A program made the translations under genes and the position numbers. From Prochlorococcus marinus XMU1410 (lineage in GTDB: Bacteria > Cyanobacteriota > Cyanobacteriia > PCC-6307 > Cyanobiaceae), in the NCBI RefSeq assembly GCF_017696085.1, contig NZ_JAAORH010000001.1, positions 186,001 to 250,000 of the forward strand: a stretch of DNA of 64,000 nucleotides. The letters are read 5' to 3'. This document shows positions 1 to 10,152 of the stretch, piece after piece. A model generated the notes under the pieces. The model was not told where the DNA came from and made no database searches. It was given only the letters and a program-made list of their open reading frames with translations. Every line of letters starts with the position of its first letter. Position 1 is the stretch's first letter.

Positions 1-2294
1 CTGGCAATATCTAAAACATCTGCCATTGATTTAATTTGTTCAATTGTTTTGTGAAGTTGATTATAACTTTCGAGACCTACACAAAGATTTATAATAGCTG
101 GTTTACCATAAGCAGTTTTAACATTTGCATCGCTAACGTTTATACCTTTATCAGATAACCGCATAAGAATATCTTTAAGGACTCCAACTCTATCAATTAC
201 TTCTATTCGTAGCTGAATTGGAAACTTATTATCGCCAGTTTTATTATCTTGATTCCAACCAACAGGTAATCTTCTCTCTATTGGAATTGGTATTACATTC
301 TCACAATCTTCCCTATGTATGGTTATCCCATGGTTGCCGAGCGATACAGTTCCGACAATATCCTCACCTGGAAGTGGAGTACAGCATTTACCTATTCTGT
401 AATCAAGACCTTCTATCCCGGAAATTGGTGATTTAGCTGCCGCATTGGATTTAACAGTGGATAAATTACTATTACTTTTAAGAGATTTTGCTATTTCAGA
501 GTCAGAAACATTTTTTACATCTTCCGTTTGTAATTTTATTTCTTCTCTTAGTCTGTTTAATACTTGATGCAAAGTTAAACCGCCAAAACCGAGAGATGCA
601 AGAAGGTCTTCAGTAGTTTTTAAATTGCATCGATTTGCAACTTTTTTCATGGCTTCGCTAGAAAGTAATGCTTCAAAACCGTTTCGACCTACTTCTTTTT
701 CAAGTAAATCTCTACCTCTTTTAATCGTTTCATCACGATGGCTTTTCTTATACCATTGGCGGATTCTATTTTTAGCAGTTGGTGTAACTACAAAGTTCAG
801 CCAATCCAAGCTTGGAGTAGCATTATTACTGGTCAAAATTTCTATGAAGTCACCATTTTGAAGTGCTGTAGATAATGGAGAAAGCTTTTCATTAATTCTT
901 ATTCCATTACAGTGATTTCCAACTTCAGAATGGATTCTGTAGGCGAAATCTATCGCGGTAGATCCTTTCCTTAAACCAACAACATCTCCTTTTGGAGTGA
1001 TTACAAATACTTCTTCATCAAATAAATCTTCTTTAATTGAAGCTAAATAATCATTATGATCCCTTTCATTACCTTCTTGTTGCCATTCTACTAATTGTCT
1101 TAGCCAATTAAATCTCTCGGCATTACTTTTAGCAGGAGAACCGCCCTCTTTATATTGCCAATGAGCGGCAATACCATATTCAGCAATTTGATGCATCGAA
1201 GTAGTTCTAATTTGAACTTCAATAGGTCGATGTCTTCCAATCACAGAAGTGTGTAATGACTGATATCCATTCGGTTTTGGTAATCCTATATAGTCTTTAA
1301 ATCTACCTGGAATTGGTTTGAAAGTATCATGAACAACTGCTAAAGCTCTATAACAACTATCTGAATTGTCCACGATAATTCTTAGGGCAGCAACATCATA
1401 AATCTCGTGAAAATGCTTTTGTTGTCTTTCCATTTTGCTCCAGATGCCATAAAGATGTTTTGGCCTTCCTGTTATTTCAAAATTTTTCAAACCTGCTGAA
1501 ATCAAGTTTTCCTTCATAAGATTTAAAGTTACTTTTAATCTTTTTTCTCTATCACTTCTTTTAACGGCGATTTGATCTTTAAGATCTAGATATTCTTTGG
1601 GCTCTAGGAATTTAAAAGCTAAATCTTCTAATTCCCATTTAAATCTGTTTATTCCTAGTCGATTAGCTAATGGTGCATAAATCTCTCTTGTTTCTCTCGC
1701 TATTCTTAGTTTTTTCTCATCATTTAGCCATTCAATTGTTCTCATGTTGTGAAGTCGATCTGCAAGTTTAACTAAGACAACTCTGATATCGCTGGCCATA
1801 GCCAAAAACATTTTCCTAAGATTTTCAGCTTGTGCTTCAGTCCTGTTGTTAAAGTGAATGCCGCCTAATTTTGTTACACCCTCTACAAGTATTTTTACTT
1901 CTAATCCAAAATTTGTTTCTATTTCGGATAAATCAATGCCAGTATCTTCAACTACATCATGTAAAAGGCCTGCAGCAATAACAGATGCACTAGCACCTAT
2001 TTCTTTAAGGAGATTTGCAACAGCAACCGGGTGGATAATGTATGGCTCGCCGCTCGCACGGAATTGTCCATCATGAGCTTTATAAGCAAGTTTAAAAGCC
2101 TTTACTATAAGGTTTTGATTCTCATCATTTTCTTTATTTGATTTTTCAAAATTATGAATATCTTTAAGAAGCCAATCGGGAATATTTATTTGATAATTCA
2201 AAGATTCACTTTCATATTTTTTATTTTCAGGCAAAATAGTTTTGGAAACTTCAATTTCGTTTTTTTCTTTTGAATTTGCAGCTGCCTCGGACAT
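1..2294 (-). CDS. spoT: Bifunctional (p)ppGpp synthetase/hydrolase, 3' end cut by window edge
   Basis: Makes and degrades the stringent-response alarmone (p)ppGpp in the cytosol. I translated it from the ATG at 2294 and it stays open through about 764 codons to the window edge. The domains in order are a short variable N-terminus, a hydrolase HD domain with an intact HDVVEDT motif (H112, D113), a synthetase domain with the KPNGYQSLHT block near residue 335, a TGS domain from about residue 425, and the start of a C-terminal ACT domain. An intact HD motif argues for a two-way Rsh/SpoT enzyme rather than a synthetase-only RelA. The C-terminal residues lie outside the window. It is transcribed away from the ABC gene across a 54-bp gap. 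Confidence 0.95.
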   Translation of the reverse strand, partial: MSEAAANSKEKNEIEVSKTILPENKKYESESLNYQINIPDWLLKDIHNFEKSNKENDENQNLIVKAFKLAYKAHDGQFRASGEPYIIHPVAVANLLKEIGASASVIAAGLLHDVVEDTGIDLSEIETNFGLEVKILVEGVTKLGGIHFNNRTEAQAENLRKMFLAMASDIRVVLVKLADRLHNMRTIEWLNDEKKLRIARETREIYAPLANRLGINRFKWELEDLAFKFLEPKEYLDLKDQIAVKRSDREKRLKVTLNLMKENLISAGLKNFEITGRPKHLYGIWSKMERQQKHFHEIYDVAALRIIVDNSDSCYRALAVVHDTFKPIPGRFKDYIGLPKPNGYQSLHTSVIGRHRPIEVQIRTTSMHQIAEYGIAAHWQYKEGGSPAKSNAERFNWLRQLVEWQQEGNERDHNDYLASIKEDLFDEEVFVITPKGDVVGLRKGSTAIDFAYRIHSEVGNHCNGIRINEKLSPLSTALQNGDFIEILTSNNATPSLDWLNFVVTPTAKNRIRQWYKKSHRDETIKRGRDLLEKEVGRNGFEALLSSEAMKKVANRCNLKTTEDLLASLGFGGLTLHQVLNRLREEIKLQTEDVKNVSDSEIAKSLKSNSNLSTVKSNAAAKSPISGIEGLDYRIGKCCTPLPGEDIVGTVSLGNHGITIHREDCENVIPIPIERRLPVGWNQDNKTGDNKFPIQLRIEVIDRVGVLKDILMRLSDKGINVSDANVKTAYGKPAIINLCVGLESYNQLHKTIEQIKSMADVLDIA

Positions 2295-2348
2295 TTTATA
2301 TTGCTTTAGATGTATTTTATTTATGTCTAGAAAAATTTGCTATAAATC

Positions 2349-3947
2349 ATGGAAAAAAATAAAGAAAAAATTATTGTAGTTAAAAATCTTACTGTTAAAT
2401 ATGGTCTAAAACAGCAACCTATTATCAAAAATTTTAATTTGGAAATAGATAGTGGAGATCATTTGGCCATAATAGGACCTTCTGGATGTGGAAAGACCAC
2501 TTTTGCAAAAACATTAGTAAATATATTGCCTGCAAAGGCAACTTCTAAAGGGTATCTATCGATTTCTAATGTAGATCCTAGGAGAATAAACAACAAAGAT
2601 GCACAATTATTTAGAAGAAAGAATTTTGGATTTATTTATCAAGACTCTATAAAAAAACTTAATCCGCTAATGAGAGTTGGGGATCATTTATATGAATTAT
2701 TTAAAACACATGATCAAACTAAATCATCTTTAGCTATTAAAAAATTAGTAAGAGAAGTTTTTCAAAAAGTCGGAATTGAAGAAAGTAGACTTGATTCTTT
2801 CCCACATCAATTTAGCGGCGGAATGAGACAGAGAGTTTCTATAGCAATGGCACTTGCTTTGAAACCTAAATTATTAATAGCTGATGAACCTACAACAAGC
2901 TTAGATACCAAAACAAGTTTTGAAATTATGCAAGAAATAATTCATCTATGTAATGAATTTGATACAACTTTAATTTTAATTAGTCATGATATTAATCTTG
3001 CAGCAAAGTGGTGTAAAAAAGTTGCAATAATTGAAAAGGGATCGATTGTTGAAAAAGGGAATATATTAGATATTTTTCAATCACCAAAATCAGATATCGG
3101 GAAAAAGTTAGTAAATGCTTCAAAAATAGTATTAGAACCAAATAATAAAAATAATGCTCGAGATGAGGTCGTTCTAGAGGTAAATAACCTAAGACATTGG
3201 TATAAATTAAATTCTTCAATTTTCATTAATAAATGGAATAAGGCTTTAAATGAAGTTAGTTTCAAGTTGTATGAGAATGAGACTCTTGGAATAGTTGGTT
3301 CTTCAGGGAGTGGTAAAAGTACATTATGTAGGGCTTTAATTGGACTTCTTAAAGTAAGAGGTGGTGAAATCAAAATTTATGATAAAAATCATGCATCGAA
3401 AAAAAATAAATCTTTTAAAAAGAAAAATAAAGTGCAAATTATTTTTCAAGATCCTTTTTCAAGTTTGAATCCGAAAATGACAATTAAAAATATTTTGGAA
3501 GATATATTTTTTATTCAAAAAATTTCAGATAAAAGAAAAATCGAAAAAGAAATAAAATTAATGTTAAGAAATTTAAATCTTCCCTTAAATAATGATTTTT
3601 TTAATTCTTATCCTAACCAATTATCTGGTGGTCAGTTGCAAAGAATTTCATTGGCCAGGGCGCTATTGTTGAAGCCAAAAATTTTAATTTGTGATGAGAG
3701 CGTAAATATGTTGGATGCTTCAGTAAAAATAGAGATTCTTGAATTACTAAGAGTCTTGCAAGAAAAAATGAATTTAACGATTATTTTTATTACCCATGAT
3801 TTAGGAATTGCTAAAAGATTTTGTAATAGGTTGCTAGTTATGAATCATGGAAAGATAGTTGATGAAGGAGAGAGTTCTGTAATATTCACTAAAACTCAAA
3901 ACCCGTATACAAAATCGCTTCTAAATTCCTCTTTAAATCTCATTTAA
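2349..3947 (+). CDS. ABC transporter ATPase with two fused nucleotide-binding domains (peptide/nickel type)
   Basis: A 532-residue protein with two complete ABC ATPase domains. Domain 1 has Walker A GPSGCGKTT at 43-51, signature FSGGMRQR at 155-162 and Walker B D179-E180. Domain 2 has Walker A GSSGSGKST at 317-325, signature LSGGQLQR at 425-432 and D449-E450. Domain order and the long linker resemble DppD-DppF fusions that power oligopeptide, dipeptide or nickel importers. The motifs establish the ATPase; the substrate is inference. No permease or binding-protein gene is adjacent, so its membrane partners must be encoded elsewhere. The last 8 bases overlap the 3' end of rluD on the other strand. 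Confidence 0.85.
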   Translation: MEKNKEKIIVVKNLTVKYGLKQQPIIKNFNLEIDSGDHLAIIGPSGCGKTTFAKTLVNILPAKATSKGYLSISNVDPRRINNKDAQLFRRKNFGFIYQDSIKKLNPLMRVGDHLYELFKTHDQTKSSLAIKKLVREVFQKVGIEESRLDSFPHQFSGGMRQRVSIAMALALKPKLLIADEPTTSLDTKTSFEIMQEIIHLCNEFDTTLILISHDINLAAKWCKKVAIIEKGSIVEKGNILDIFQSPKSDIGKKLVNASKIVLEPNNKNNARDEVVLEVNNLRHWYKLNSSIFINKWNKALNEVSFKLYENETLGIVGSSGSGKSTLCRALIGLLKVRGGEIKIYDKNHASKKNKSFKKKNKVQIIFQDPFSSLNPKMTIKNILEDIFFIQKISDKRKIEKEIKLMLRNLNLPLNNDFFNSYPNQLSGGQLQRISLARALLLKPKILICDESVNMLDASVKIEILELLRVLQEKMNLTIIFITHDLGIAKRFCNRLLVMNHGKIVDEGESSVIFTKTQNPYTKSLLNSSLNLI

Positions 3948-4899
3948 CTTTAAGAACACTTAGTAATTTTTGAAAATCTAATGGTAATTCTGATTCAAAT
4001 ATCATTTCTTTACCATTTATTGGATGTATAAGTCCAAGCTTGATGGCGTGTAAAGCTTGGCCATCTAATTTACATGGTAGTTTTTTACATCTTCCATATA
4101 ATGGATCACCCACAATTGGATGATTAATGTGAGCGCAATGAACTCTTATTTGATGCGTTCGCCCCGTATCTAGTTTGAAACTCATTAATGAGTAATTGCC
4201 AAATCTTTCTTCTAATTTCCAATAGGTACAGGCATACCTTCCTAATGTTTCTTCAACTACTTTATATTTCAATCTATTGAATTTATCTCTGCCAATGTGT
4301 CCCACTATTTGGCCTTTTTCAGAATTAGGTGCTCCATGAATTACTGCAATATATTCGCGTGATGCTATTTTTTCTTTAATTTGTTTCTGGAGATTTACTA
4401 ATGCCTCTTGGCTTTTTGCAACCACCATACATCCGGAGGTATCTTTATCTAATCTGTGAACAATCCCAGGTCTTAGTTTCCCATTAATTCCAGGCAGATC
4501 TTTACAGTGAAATAGTAATCCATTCACTAAAGTTCCAGATTTGTGTCCAGGGGCTGGATGAACTATTAGACCTGATTGTTTATTGATAACTATGATGTGC
4601 TCGTCTTCAAAAAGGATATTTAAATCCATTTTTTCAGGTTTCAAATAAATAAGCGGTTCTGGTGGAGGCATCCATATTTGAACGTTGTCGCCATTTTTTA
4701 ATGGGGTCTTTGCTTTTGCGGTCTTATAGTTTACAAGTACTAAACCTGAATTTATAAAATGTTGAATTCTTGCTCTACTTTGTTCTGGCCTTTTACTTAC
4801 CAACCATCTGTCTAGCCTCATAGGCAGAGGTAGCTCATAAATAATTTCTATAAGCTCACCTTCTCCAATCCCGAATGAATTTTGATTATTTAATTCCAT
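3940..4899 (-). CDS. rluD: 23S rRNA pseudouridine synthase, RluD family
   Basis: Isomerises uridine to pseudouridine in rRNA; the RluD family usually acts on helix 69 of 23S rRNA. The 319-residue protein starts with an S4 RNA-binding domain (about residues 25-85). The catalytic block HRLDKDTSG follows, with the nucleophilic aspartate at D151, and then the RTHQIRVH motif. Length fits the family. It is the second gene of a pair with rbgA, whose last 10 bases overlap its start, so the two are probably translationally coupled in a ribosome-maturation operon. Which uridines are modified cannot be read from sequence. Confidence 0.93.
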   Translation of the reverse strand: MELNNQNSFGIGEGELIEIIYELPLPMRLDRWLVSKRPEQSRARIQHFINSGLVLVNYKTAKAKTPLKNGDNVQIWMPPPEPLIYLKPEKMDLNILFEDEHIIVINKQSGLIVHPAPGHKSGTLVNGLLFHCKDLPGINGKLRPGIVHRLDKDTSGCMVVAKSQEALVNLQKQIKEKIASREYIAVIHGAPNSEKGQIVGHIGRDKFNRLKYKVVEETLGRYACTYWKLEERFGNYSLMSFKLDTGRTHQIRVHCAHINHPIVGDPLYGRCKKLPCKLDGQALHAIKLGLIHPINGKEMIFESELPLDFQKLLSVLKVK

Positions 4900-5762
4900 A
4901 GTGGGACTTCTAAAGCAATTTTACCCAGCATTTGATTTCTATAATCTTCCAATAACTTATGAGACATTCTCCTTTTATCACCTGAGGTATGTTTTGAAGC
5001 TACTTCGTTGATCCAAGCAGAAGGACTCTTAAAGCCTTTGGTAATATCAACTCCATATCTATTAGATATTTGTTTAACTGAGATATTCGCATTCTTATCT
5101 TTGTTGAGAGTGGATATAATTTTGATAAACTCAATTGCTACACTCTCTATTTCATAAGCAGCTTCACCAATATCGTCACACAGTGCAAGATTAAGTGCTG
5201 ATTTTTGATCTTCTAAATTTGGAGGTATAACGCCAGGAGCATCTAGCAGATTTATACCACTTTCTAATTTTATCCATCTTAAATTACGAGTAACGCCTGC
5301 TTTTCTAGCGCTATCTACAACTCTTTTTTTTGCAATTCTATTAATTAATGCTGACTTTCCTACGTTTGGAAAACCAAGTGTAAGGGCTCTAATTGGCCTA
5401 ATTAGCATTCCTCTAGAGAGTCTTCTATCGTCGATTGACGACCTAGAATCTTTGGCTGACTTACAAATTTCTTTAATCCCTATTCCTCTTTTAGCATCAC
5501 ACCACAGAGGATATTGATCTTTAGCATTAAACCATTTATTCCAACTATTGATTGTATGAGGGGAGATCATGTCTGATCTGTTAATAACAAGAATATGTTT
5601 TTTATTATTTATCCATTTATTTAAGTGTGGATGTCCTGTTGACAAAGGAATTCGTGCATCTCTAACTTCTATGACTAAATCTACTTTATTGATAACTTCA
5701 GATAATTTCTTTTCTGCTTTTGCAATATGGCCTGGGTACCATTGAATTTTGGGTATGTCCAC
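4890..5762 (-). CDS. rbgA: Ribosome biogenesis GTPase RbgA/YlqF
   Basis: A circularly permuted GTPase that assists late assembly of the 50S ribosomal subunit. The permuted motif order is visible: G4 as NRSD at 61-64, then G1 GFPNVGKS at 130-137, then G3 DAPG at 174-177. The N-terminal WYPGHIAKA block is typical of the family. G4 has arginine where NKxD has lysine. At 290 residues the length is normal. It is followed directly by rluD with a 10-base overlap, which fits a joint role in ribosome maturation. A 213-bp spacer separates it from the divergent pgk gene. Confidence 0.93.
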   Translation of the reverse strand: MDIPKIQWYPGHIAKAEKKLSEVINKVDLVIEVRDARIPLSTGHPHLNKWINNKKHILVINRSDMISPHTINSWNKWFNAKDQYPLWCDAKRGIGIKEICKSAKDSRSSIDDRRLSRGMLIRPIRALTLGFPNVGKSALINRIAKKRVVDSARKAGVTRNLRWIKLESGINLLDAPGVIPPNLEDQKSALNLALCDDIGEAAYEIESVAIEFIKIISTLNKDKNANISVKQISNRYGVDITKGFKSPSAWINEVASKHTSGDKRRMSHKLLEDYRNQMLGKIALEVPLWN

Positions 5763-5975
5763 TTCAATAAATCAAATAAAATTTTGTATTCCTTTTAGTT
5801 TTTATAAGTTTCAAAAGTATTTACTTCTAAAGTTTAGTATAAATTTAATAACTAAAAAATTTTTATAATCGTTAATTTTTAAAATTTATTAAGGCATAGG
5901 TAACAGTAACTACTTTTTAACCCAATAAGCCCAAATTAACGTTAGGGTCTTGAGATTATAAATATAGCTTGTTTA

Positions 5976-7184
5976 ATGTCAAAATTATCTCTTTCCAGTC
6001 TTGATAAGACACATTTAGAAGGAAAAAAAGTTCTTGTAAGAGTAGATTTTAATGTTCCATTAAATGAAGATGGTCAAATAACCGACGATACGCGTATTCG
6101 TGCAGCGATCCCAACTATTGAATATCTTATTAATCATTCCGCAAAAGTTATTTTAGCTGCTCATTTTGGTAGACCAAAGGGTCAGGTAAATGAAAAAATG
6201 AGATTAACTCCAGTAGCAGCAAGATTAAGTGAATTGTTGGGGCAAAATGTTGCTCTTACTAGCAGTTGTATTGGTGATGAAGCAGTTGCACAATCAAATA
6301 GCTTATCTAATGGAGATGTTCTTTTACTTGAAAATGTTCGTTTTTTTGGTGAAGAGGAAAAGAATGATCTGGAGTTTGCTAAAAAATTAGCATCACATGC
6401 AGATATGTATGTAAATGATGCTTTCGGTGCTGCTCATAGAGCGCATGCTTCAACTCAGGGTGTTACAAATTATTTAAGTCCCTCAGTAGCTGGATTCCTT
6501 TTAGAAAAAGAATTGAAATACCTACAAGGAGCTGTAGATTCCCCAAATCGTCCATTGGCAGCAATAGTTGGAGGATCAAAGGTTAGTAGCAAAATAGGAG
6601 TACTTGATTCTTTACTAGATAAGTGTGACAAAATCATGATTGGTGGAGGTATGATTTTCACTTTTTATAAAGCTAGAGGTTTAGATGTTGGAAAGAGCCT
6701 TGTAGAAGAAGATAAACTCGAGCTAGCTAAAGATTTAGAAGCAAAAGCAAAAGCAAAAGGAGTAGAATTGCTATTACCCACTGATGTTGTTTTGGCTGAT
6801 GAATTTTCTCCTGACGCCAATAGTAAAATATCTCAAATTGATGCAATTAGTGGGAATTGGATGGGTCTAGATATTGGTCCAGATTCCATTAAAGTTTTTC
6901 AGAATGCTCTTGCAGAATGTAAGACAATTATTTGGAATGGTCCAATGGGAGTTTTTGAATTTGATAAATTTGCAGACGGTACAAATGCAATAGCTACGAC
7001 TCTTGCGGACTTAAGTGCTTTTTCTGAAGTTTGTACAATAATTGGTGGTGGAGATTCAGTTGCAGCTGTTGAAAAAGCAGGATTAGCTGAGAAAATGTCT
7101 CATATATCTACTGGAGGTGGGGCTAGTTTGGAACTTTTAGAAGGTAAAACTTTACCAGGTGTGGCTGCGTTAAACGACGCTTAG
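5976..7184 (+). CDS. pgk: Phosphoglycerate kinase
   Basis: Transfers phosphate between ATP and 3-phosphoglycerate. In a cyanobacterium it serves the Calvin cycle by day and glycolysis at night. The 402-residue length is standard. The N-terminal substrate domain carries RVDFNVPL near residue 22; the hinge and nucleotide-binding side carries [12 protein letters not shown]; the C-terminal loop is GGGDSVAA. The start is the ATG at 5976; the 213-bp AT-rich spacer upstream must hold its promoter, but I could not fix a -35/-10 pair. It ends one base before the convergent gene on the minus strand, with no terminator hairpin between them. Confidence 0.97.
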   Translation: MSKLSLSSLDKTHLEGKKVLVRVDFNVPLNEDGQITDDTRIRAAIPTIEYLINHSAKVILAAHFGRPKGQVNEKMRLTPVAARLSELLGQNVALTSSCIGDEAVAQSNSLSNGDVLLLENVRFFGEEEKNDLEFAKKLASHADMYVNDAFGAAHRAHASTQGVTNYLSPSVAGFLLEKELKYLQGAVDSPNRPLAAIVGGSKVSSKIGVLDSLLDKCDKIMIGGGMIFTFYKARGLDVGKSLVEEDKLELAKDLEAKAKAKGVELLLPTDVVLADEFSPDANSKISQIDAISGNWMGLDIGPDSIKVFQNALAECKTIIWNGPMGVFEFDKFADGTNAIATTLADLSAFSEVCTIIGGGDSVAAVEKAGLAEKMSHISTGGGASLELLEGKTLPGVAALNDA

Positions 7185-7185
7185 G

Positions 7186-7920
7186 TTATATCTTATCAAC
7201 AATATCAATGCTCTTTGTGAAAGTAATCATTCCTTCAGGATGAGCTATCATTCCTGACCAAATTTGTATCCCTGGTTTTGACGGAGCTCTTGTTATTTTA
7301 AAAATCCCTCCAGACGCCAATGGCTCCAATAATATTTCTTGTTCAAACAATGAATTAACTTGATGAGGTTTTATAGCTCCAGCAATAATCACTTCTTCAA
7401 GAGGCTTATTTAGAATTATATCGATATCGTATTTTGAACCAGTAAGAACTCTATCAGGAATATTAAAACTAATATCTATTTTTTTATTATCGTTTCTTAT
7501 TGTGGTGAATAAATTTTTGATAATCCCTTCATCTATTTTCCCATTCAATATTGAAAATAAATAATCAAATTTGGATTCGAGTATATATATTTCTCCATTA
7601 ATTATTTTTTCCCCAAAAACATTTATTCGCAAAATATCTTTATCTGGAATATTAGATTTTAATCTTTTGATCTTCCATTTGCTGTTAGGAAAATCATTAA
7701 TAATCTTTGAAAATTGTTTTGGTATATTTTGGCTTTCTTCATTTCTAAAATTTTTTCTAATGAATTCTAAATCTTTTGTATTTAAGGAGTTTTCTAGATT
7801 TCTTATAAAATCAACTTTAAAAGTTTGCGTTATTGCTGAATAGGGAAAAATAAGATAAACAAATAAGTGGAGAAGAAATCCTATATTTTTGAATAAGTTT
7901 AAATTAAACATATTAATCAT
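7186..7920 (-). CDS. Conserved unknown protein with N-terminal signal or anchor segment
   Basis: I do not recognise a family for this 244-residue protein. Residues 9-32 form a hydrophobic stretch that looks like a signal peptide or single membrane anchor, so the rest is probably periplasmic or lumenal. The remainder mixes short beta-rich and helical segments. There are no cysteines in the mature part and no obvious catalytic motif. A second ATG three codons in (7911) is an equally good start. It is convergent with pgk and divergent from murG, 31 bp away. A cell-envelope role is only a guess from the murG neighbour and the signal segment. Confidence 0.75.
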   Translation of the reverse strand: MINMFNLNLFKNIGFLLHLFVYLIFPYSAITQTFKVDFIRNLENSLNTKDLEFIRKNFRNEESQNIPKQFSKIINDFPNSKWKIKRLKSNIPDKDILRINVFGEKIINGEIYILESKFDYLFSILNGKIDEGIIKNLFTTIRNDNKKIDISFNIPDRVLTGSKYDIDIILNKPLEEVIIAGAIKPHQVNSLFEQEILLEPLASGGIFKITRAPSKPGIQIWSGMIAHPEGMITFTKSIDIVDKI

Positions 7921-7951
7921 TGGTTATTTTATTCTACTATTTTAGTTTTTT

Positions 7952-9043
7952 ATGTCTAAAAAAAATAATTTATTAGTTGCAGCAAGTGGGACAGGGGGGC
8001 ATATTTTCCCAGCTTTAGCAGTTTCTAAAGAGGTGGAAGATAAATGGAATATTCATTGGTTGGGTGTTAGTCAAAGACTGGATGCAAATTTTATTCCCGA
8101 AAAATATAATTTGAGGACTTTGAATATAAAGACACCAAGAAAAAATATTTTTTTGTTTTATCAATATATAGAAATTTTAATGTCAACTTTTCAAATAATT
8201 AGGATCTTAAAAAATAAAAAAATTAACTTAGTTTTTGCGACTGGCGGTTATATATCAGCACCTACTATTGTTGCTTCAAAACTTCTAAGGATACCTATCA
8301 TTATTCATGAATCAAATGTAATTCCAGGAATGGTCACGAAATATTTTGGTTTTTTATGTAACTATGTTCTTTTAGGATTTAAAGAAACAAATTCTTATTT
8401 AAAAAATTGTAAAACTATTTTCACTGGAACACCTTTAAGAGAGCAATTCTATAAATTTAATTTTCTGCCAGAATGGGTTCCAAAAGGAAATGGACCTCTT
8501 TTGATTGTTATGGGAGGTAGTCAAGGAGCAAAAGCTATAAATCAAATTCTTTATGAATCTCTAGAATTTTTAATAAAAAAACAATTTCGGATAGTTCATA
8601 TTGTTGGCGAATCTAATCTAAAACCTTTTCATGTAAAAAACTCCAAAAATTATATTCAAAAGAAATTTACTAATGAAATAGCAGCTTTAATTCAAAACTG
8701 TGATCTTGTAATATCGAGATCTGGTGCAGGAACAATCAATGAATTAATGGAGGCTGAAAAACCTTCAATTTTAATTCCATATCCAGATTCTAAAAATAAT
8801 CATCAGGAGAAAAATGCCATGATTCTTGCTGCAAGTGGAGGCTCAGTTTTAATCAATCAGAATAAAATGTCCAAAGAAATTTTTGAAGAAACTCTAGAAA
8901 GAATTTTTAAAATAAAATCAAAAAAGGGAAAAAATCATTATGAAATATTAGATCTCATGAAGAAGAATATGGAAAATAATAATAAAGTTAAATCTAAAAA
9001 TGAGATTAAAAAGTATATTAATTATTTTTTAAAGGAATTCTGA
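7952..9043 (+). CDS. murG: UDP-GlcNAc:undecaprenyl-PP-MurNAc-pentapeptide transferase
   Basis: Adds GlcNAc to lipid I to form lipid II, the last cytoplasmic step of peptidoglycan precursor synthesis, on the inner face of the plasma membrane. The N-terminal acceptor-domain loop GTGGHIFPALAV is at 13-24. The C-terminal donor domain shows GGSQGAKAIN and the SRSGAGTINELM block, which are GT28 hallmarks. It is 363 residues, as expected. No other mur gene is nearby. Its last 22 bases overlap the 3' end of the aminotransferase gene on the opposite strand. Confidence 0.95.
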   Translation: MSKKNNLLVAASGTGGHIFPALAVSKEVEDKWNIHWLGVSQRLDANFIPEKYNLRTLNIKTPRKNIFLFYQYIEILMSTFQIIRILKNKKINLVFATGGYISAPTIVASKLLRIPIIIHESNVIPGMVTKYFGFLCNYVLLGFKETNSYLKNCKTIFTGTPLREQFYKFNFLPEWVPKGNGPLLIVMGGSQGAKAINQILYESLEFLIKKQFRIVHIVGESNLKPFHVKNSKNYIQKKFTNEIAALIQNCDLVISRSGAGTINELMEAEKPSILIPYPDSKNNHQEKNAMILAASGGSVLINQNKMSKEIFEETLERIFKIKSKKGKNHYEILDLMKKNMENNNKVKSKNEIKKYINYFLKEF

Positions 9044-10143
9044 ATTTCTTCACATAAAAGAGTGTTATTTTTCCTATTCTGCAGACTTATTCTTGCCCAC
9101 TTTTCGTCAAGAAATCTAAATGAAGTGCATTCTCTAAGCAATATTCCCTTATTTTCTAAGTATTTTATATTTGGCAATAAGGATGTTTCACTTTCTATTA
9201 AAAAAAAGTTGGTTGAAGAGTTATGAATTTTGAGATTCTCTATTTTTAATAATTTTTCAAATACTCTCTTTTTTTCAATATTTATCCAGCTGTGAATCTG
9301 TTTTGTCCACTGTTCATAGAATTTCTTATTACTTAGAAGATCAATTCCCGCTTTAATAGAAAATGAATTTAAAGGCCAAGGATCTCTATTTATTTCCCAT
9401 TGTTTAAGTTTTTTCGATGAGCCAATAACGTAACCTAATCTAAGACCAGGAATATTGAAGATTTTGGTCAAGCTTCTCAAGACTAATAAATTATCAAATC
9501 TTTTGGTTAATGGTATTAAAGATTCTTTGTCTCCATTAGGTGTTATCGATAAGAAAGCTTCATCGCATATAACTAATTTATATTTTTTTACAACTTCCTC
9601 CAATGAATTCTTTTCCCATAATTGGCCAGTAGGGTTATGTGGATTTGTTATCCAAATAACATCGCCTTTTGGATGAAGCGGAAATGATTGAGGAAAAATA
9701 TCATTCCAGTTTTTTGGTAATTCGCAATGTATAAAATTGCTATTCCAACAATTTAAAGATCTTTCATAATCAACAAATGATGGAGAAGGAATACAACTTA
9801 TTCCGAATTTGGATGCTTCATAACCTGCCCAGGTTATTAATTCAGAAGCTCCATTGCCAGGCAATATATTGTCTGGATTTATCCCATGAAATTTACCGAT
9901 TATTTCTTTCAGATCACTCAAGTTTCTTTCTGGGTAATATCTAAAGCCAAGATTCTTAATTTCCTCATTTATTGAATCTATTATTATTTGAGGGGGATCA
10001 AAGGGTACTAATGATGCACTTGCATCAATGATTTCCGATGGTAATAAATTTAATTTTTTCGCAGTTGCATATACATTTCCACCATGCTTCAAGTTTGATC
10101 CTCGCATGGCTAACGTTGAGTAATCATGAGCTTCATTATTCAT
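9022..10143 (-). CDS. cobD: PLP-dependent aminotransferase-fold enzyme, CobD-like (threonine-phosphate decarboxylase)
   Basis: A fold-type I PLP enzyme of 373 residues. The N-terminal HGGN segment followed by an IIDASASL block is characteristic of CobD, which decarboxylates threonine-O-3-phosphate to aminopropanol phosphate for the nucleotide loop of cobamides. The PLP lysine is K227 within SLTKIF, and the phosphate-binding arginine region GLRLGYV follows. The closest alternative is a HisC histidinol-phosphate aminotransferase; the N-terminus favours CobD. Marine picocyanobacteria make pseudocobalamin, which needs the aminopropanol arm. It lies 9 bp downstream of pyrD on the same strand. Confidence 0.75.
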   Translation of the reverse strand: MNNEAHDYSTLAMRGSNLKHGGNVYATAKKLNLLPSEIIDASASLVPFDPPQIIIDSINEEIKNLGFRYYPERNLSDLKEIIGKFHGINPDNILPGNGASELITWAGYEASKFGISCIPSPSFVDYERSLNCWNSNFIHCELPKNWNDIFPQSFPLHPKGDVIWITNPHNPTGQLWEKNSLEEVVKKYKLVICDEAFLSITPNGDKESLIPLTKRFDNLLVLRSLTKIFNIPGLRLGYVIGSSKKLKQWEINRDPWPLNSFSIKAGIDLLSNKKFYEQWTKQIHSWINIEKKRVFEKLLKIENLKIHNSSTNFFLIESETSLLPNIKYLENKGILLRECTSFRFLDEKWARISLQNRKNNTLLCEEIQNSFKK

Positions 10144-10152
10144 TCTCTAATT

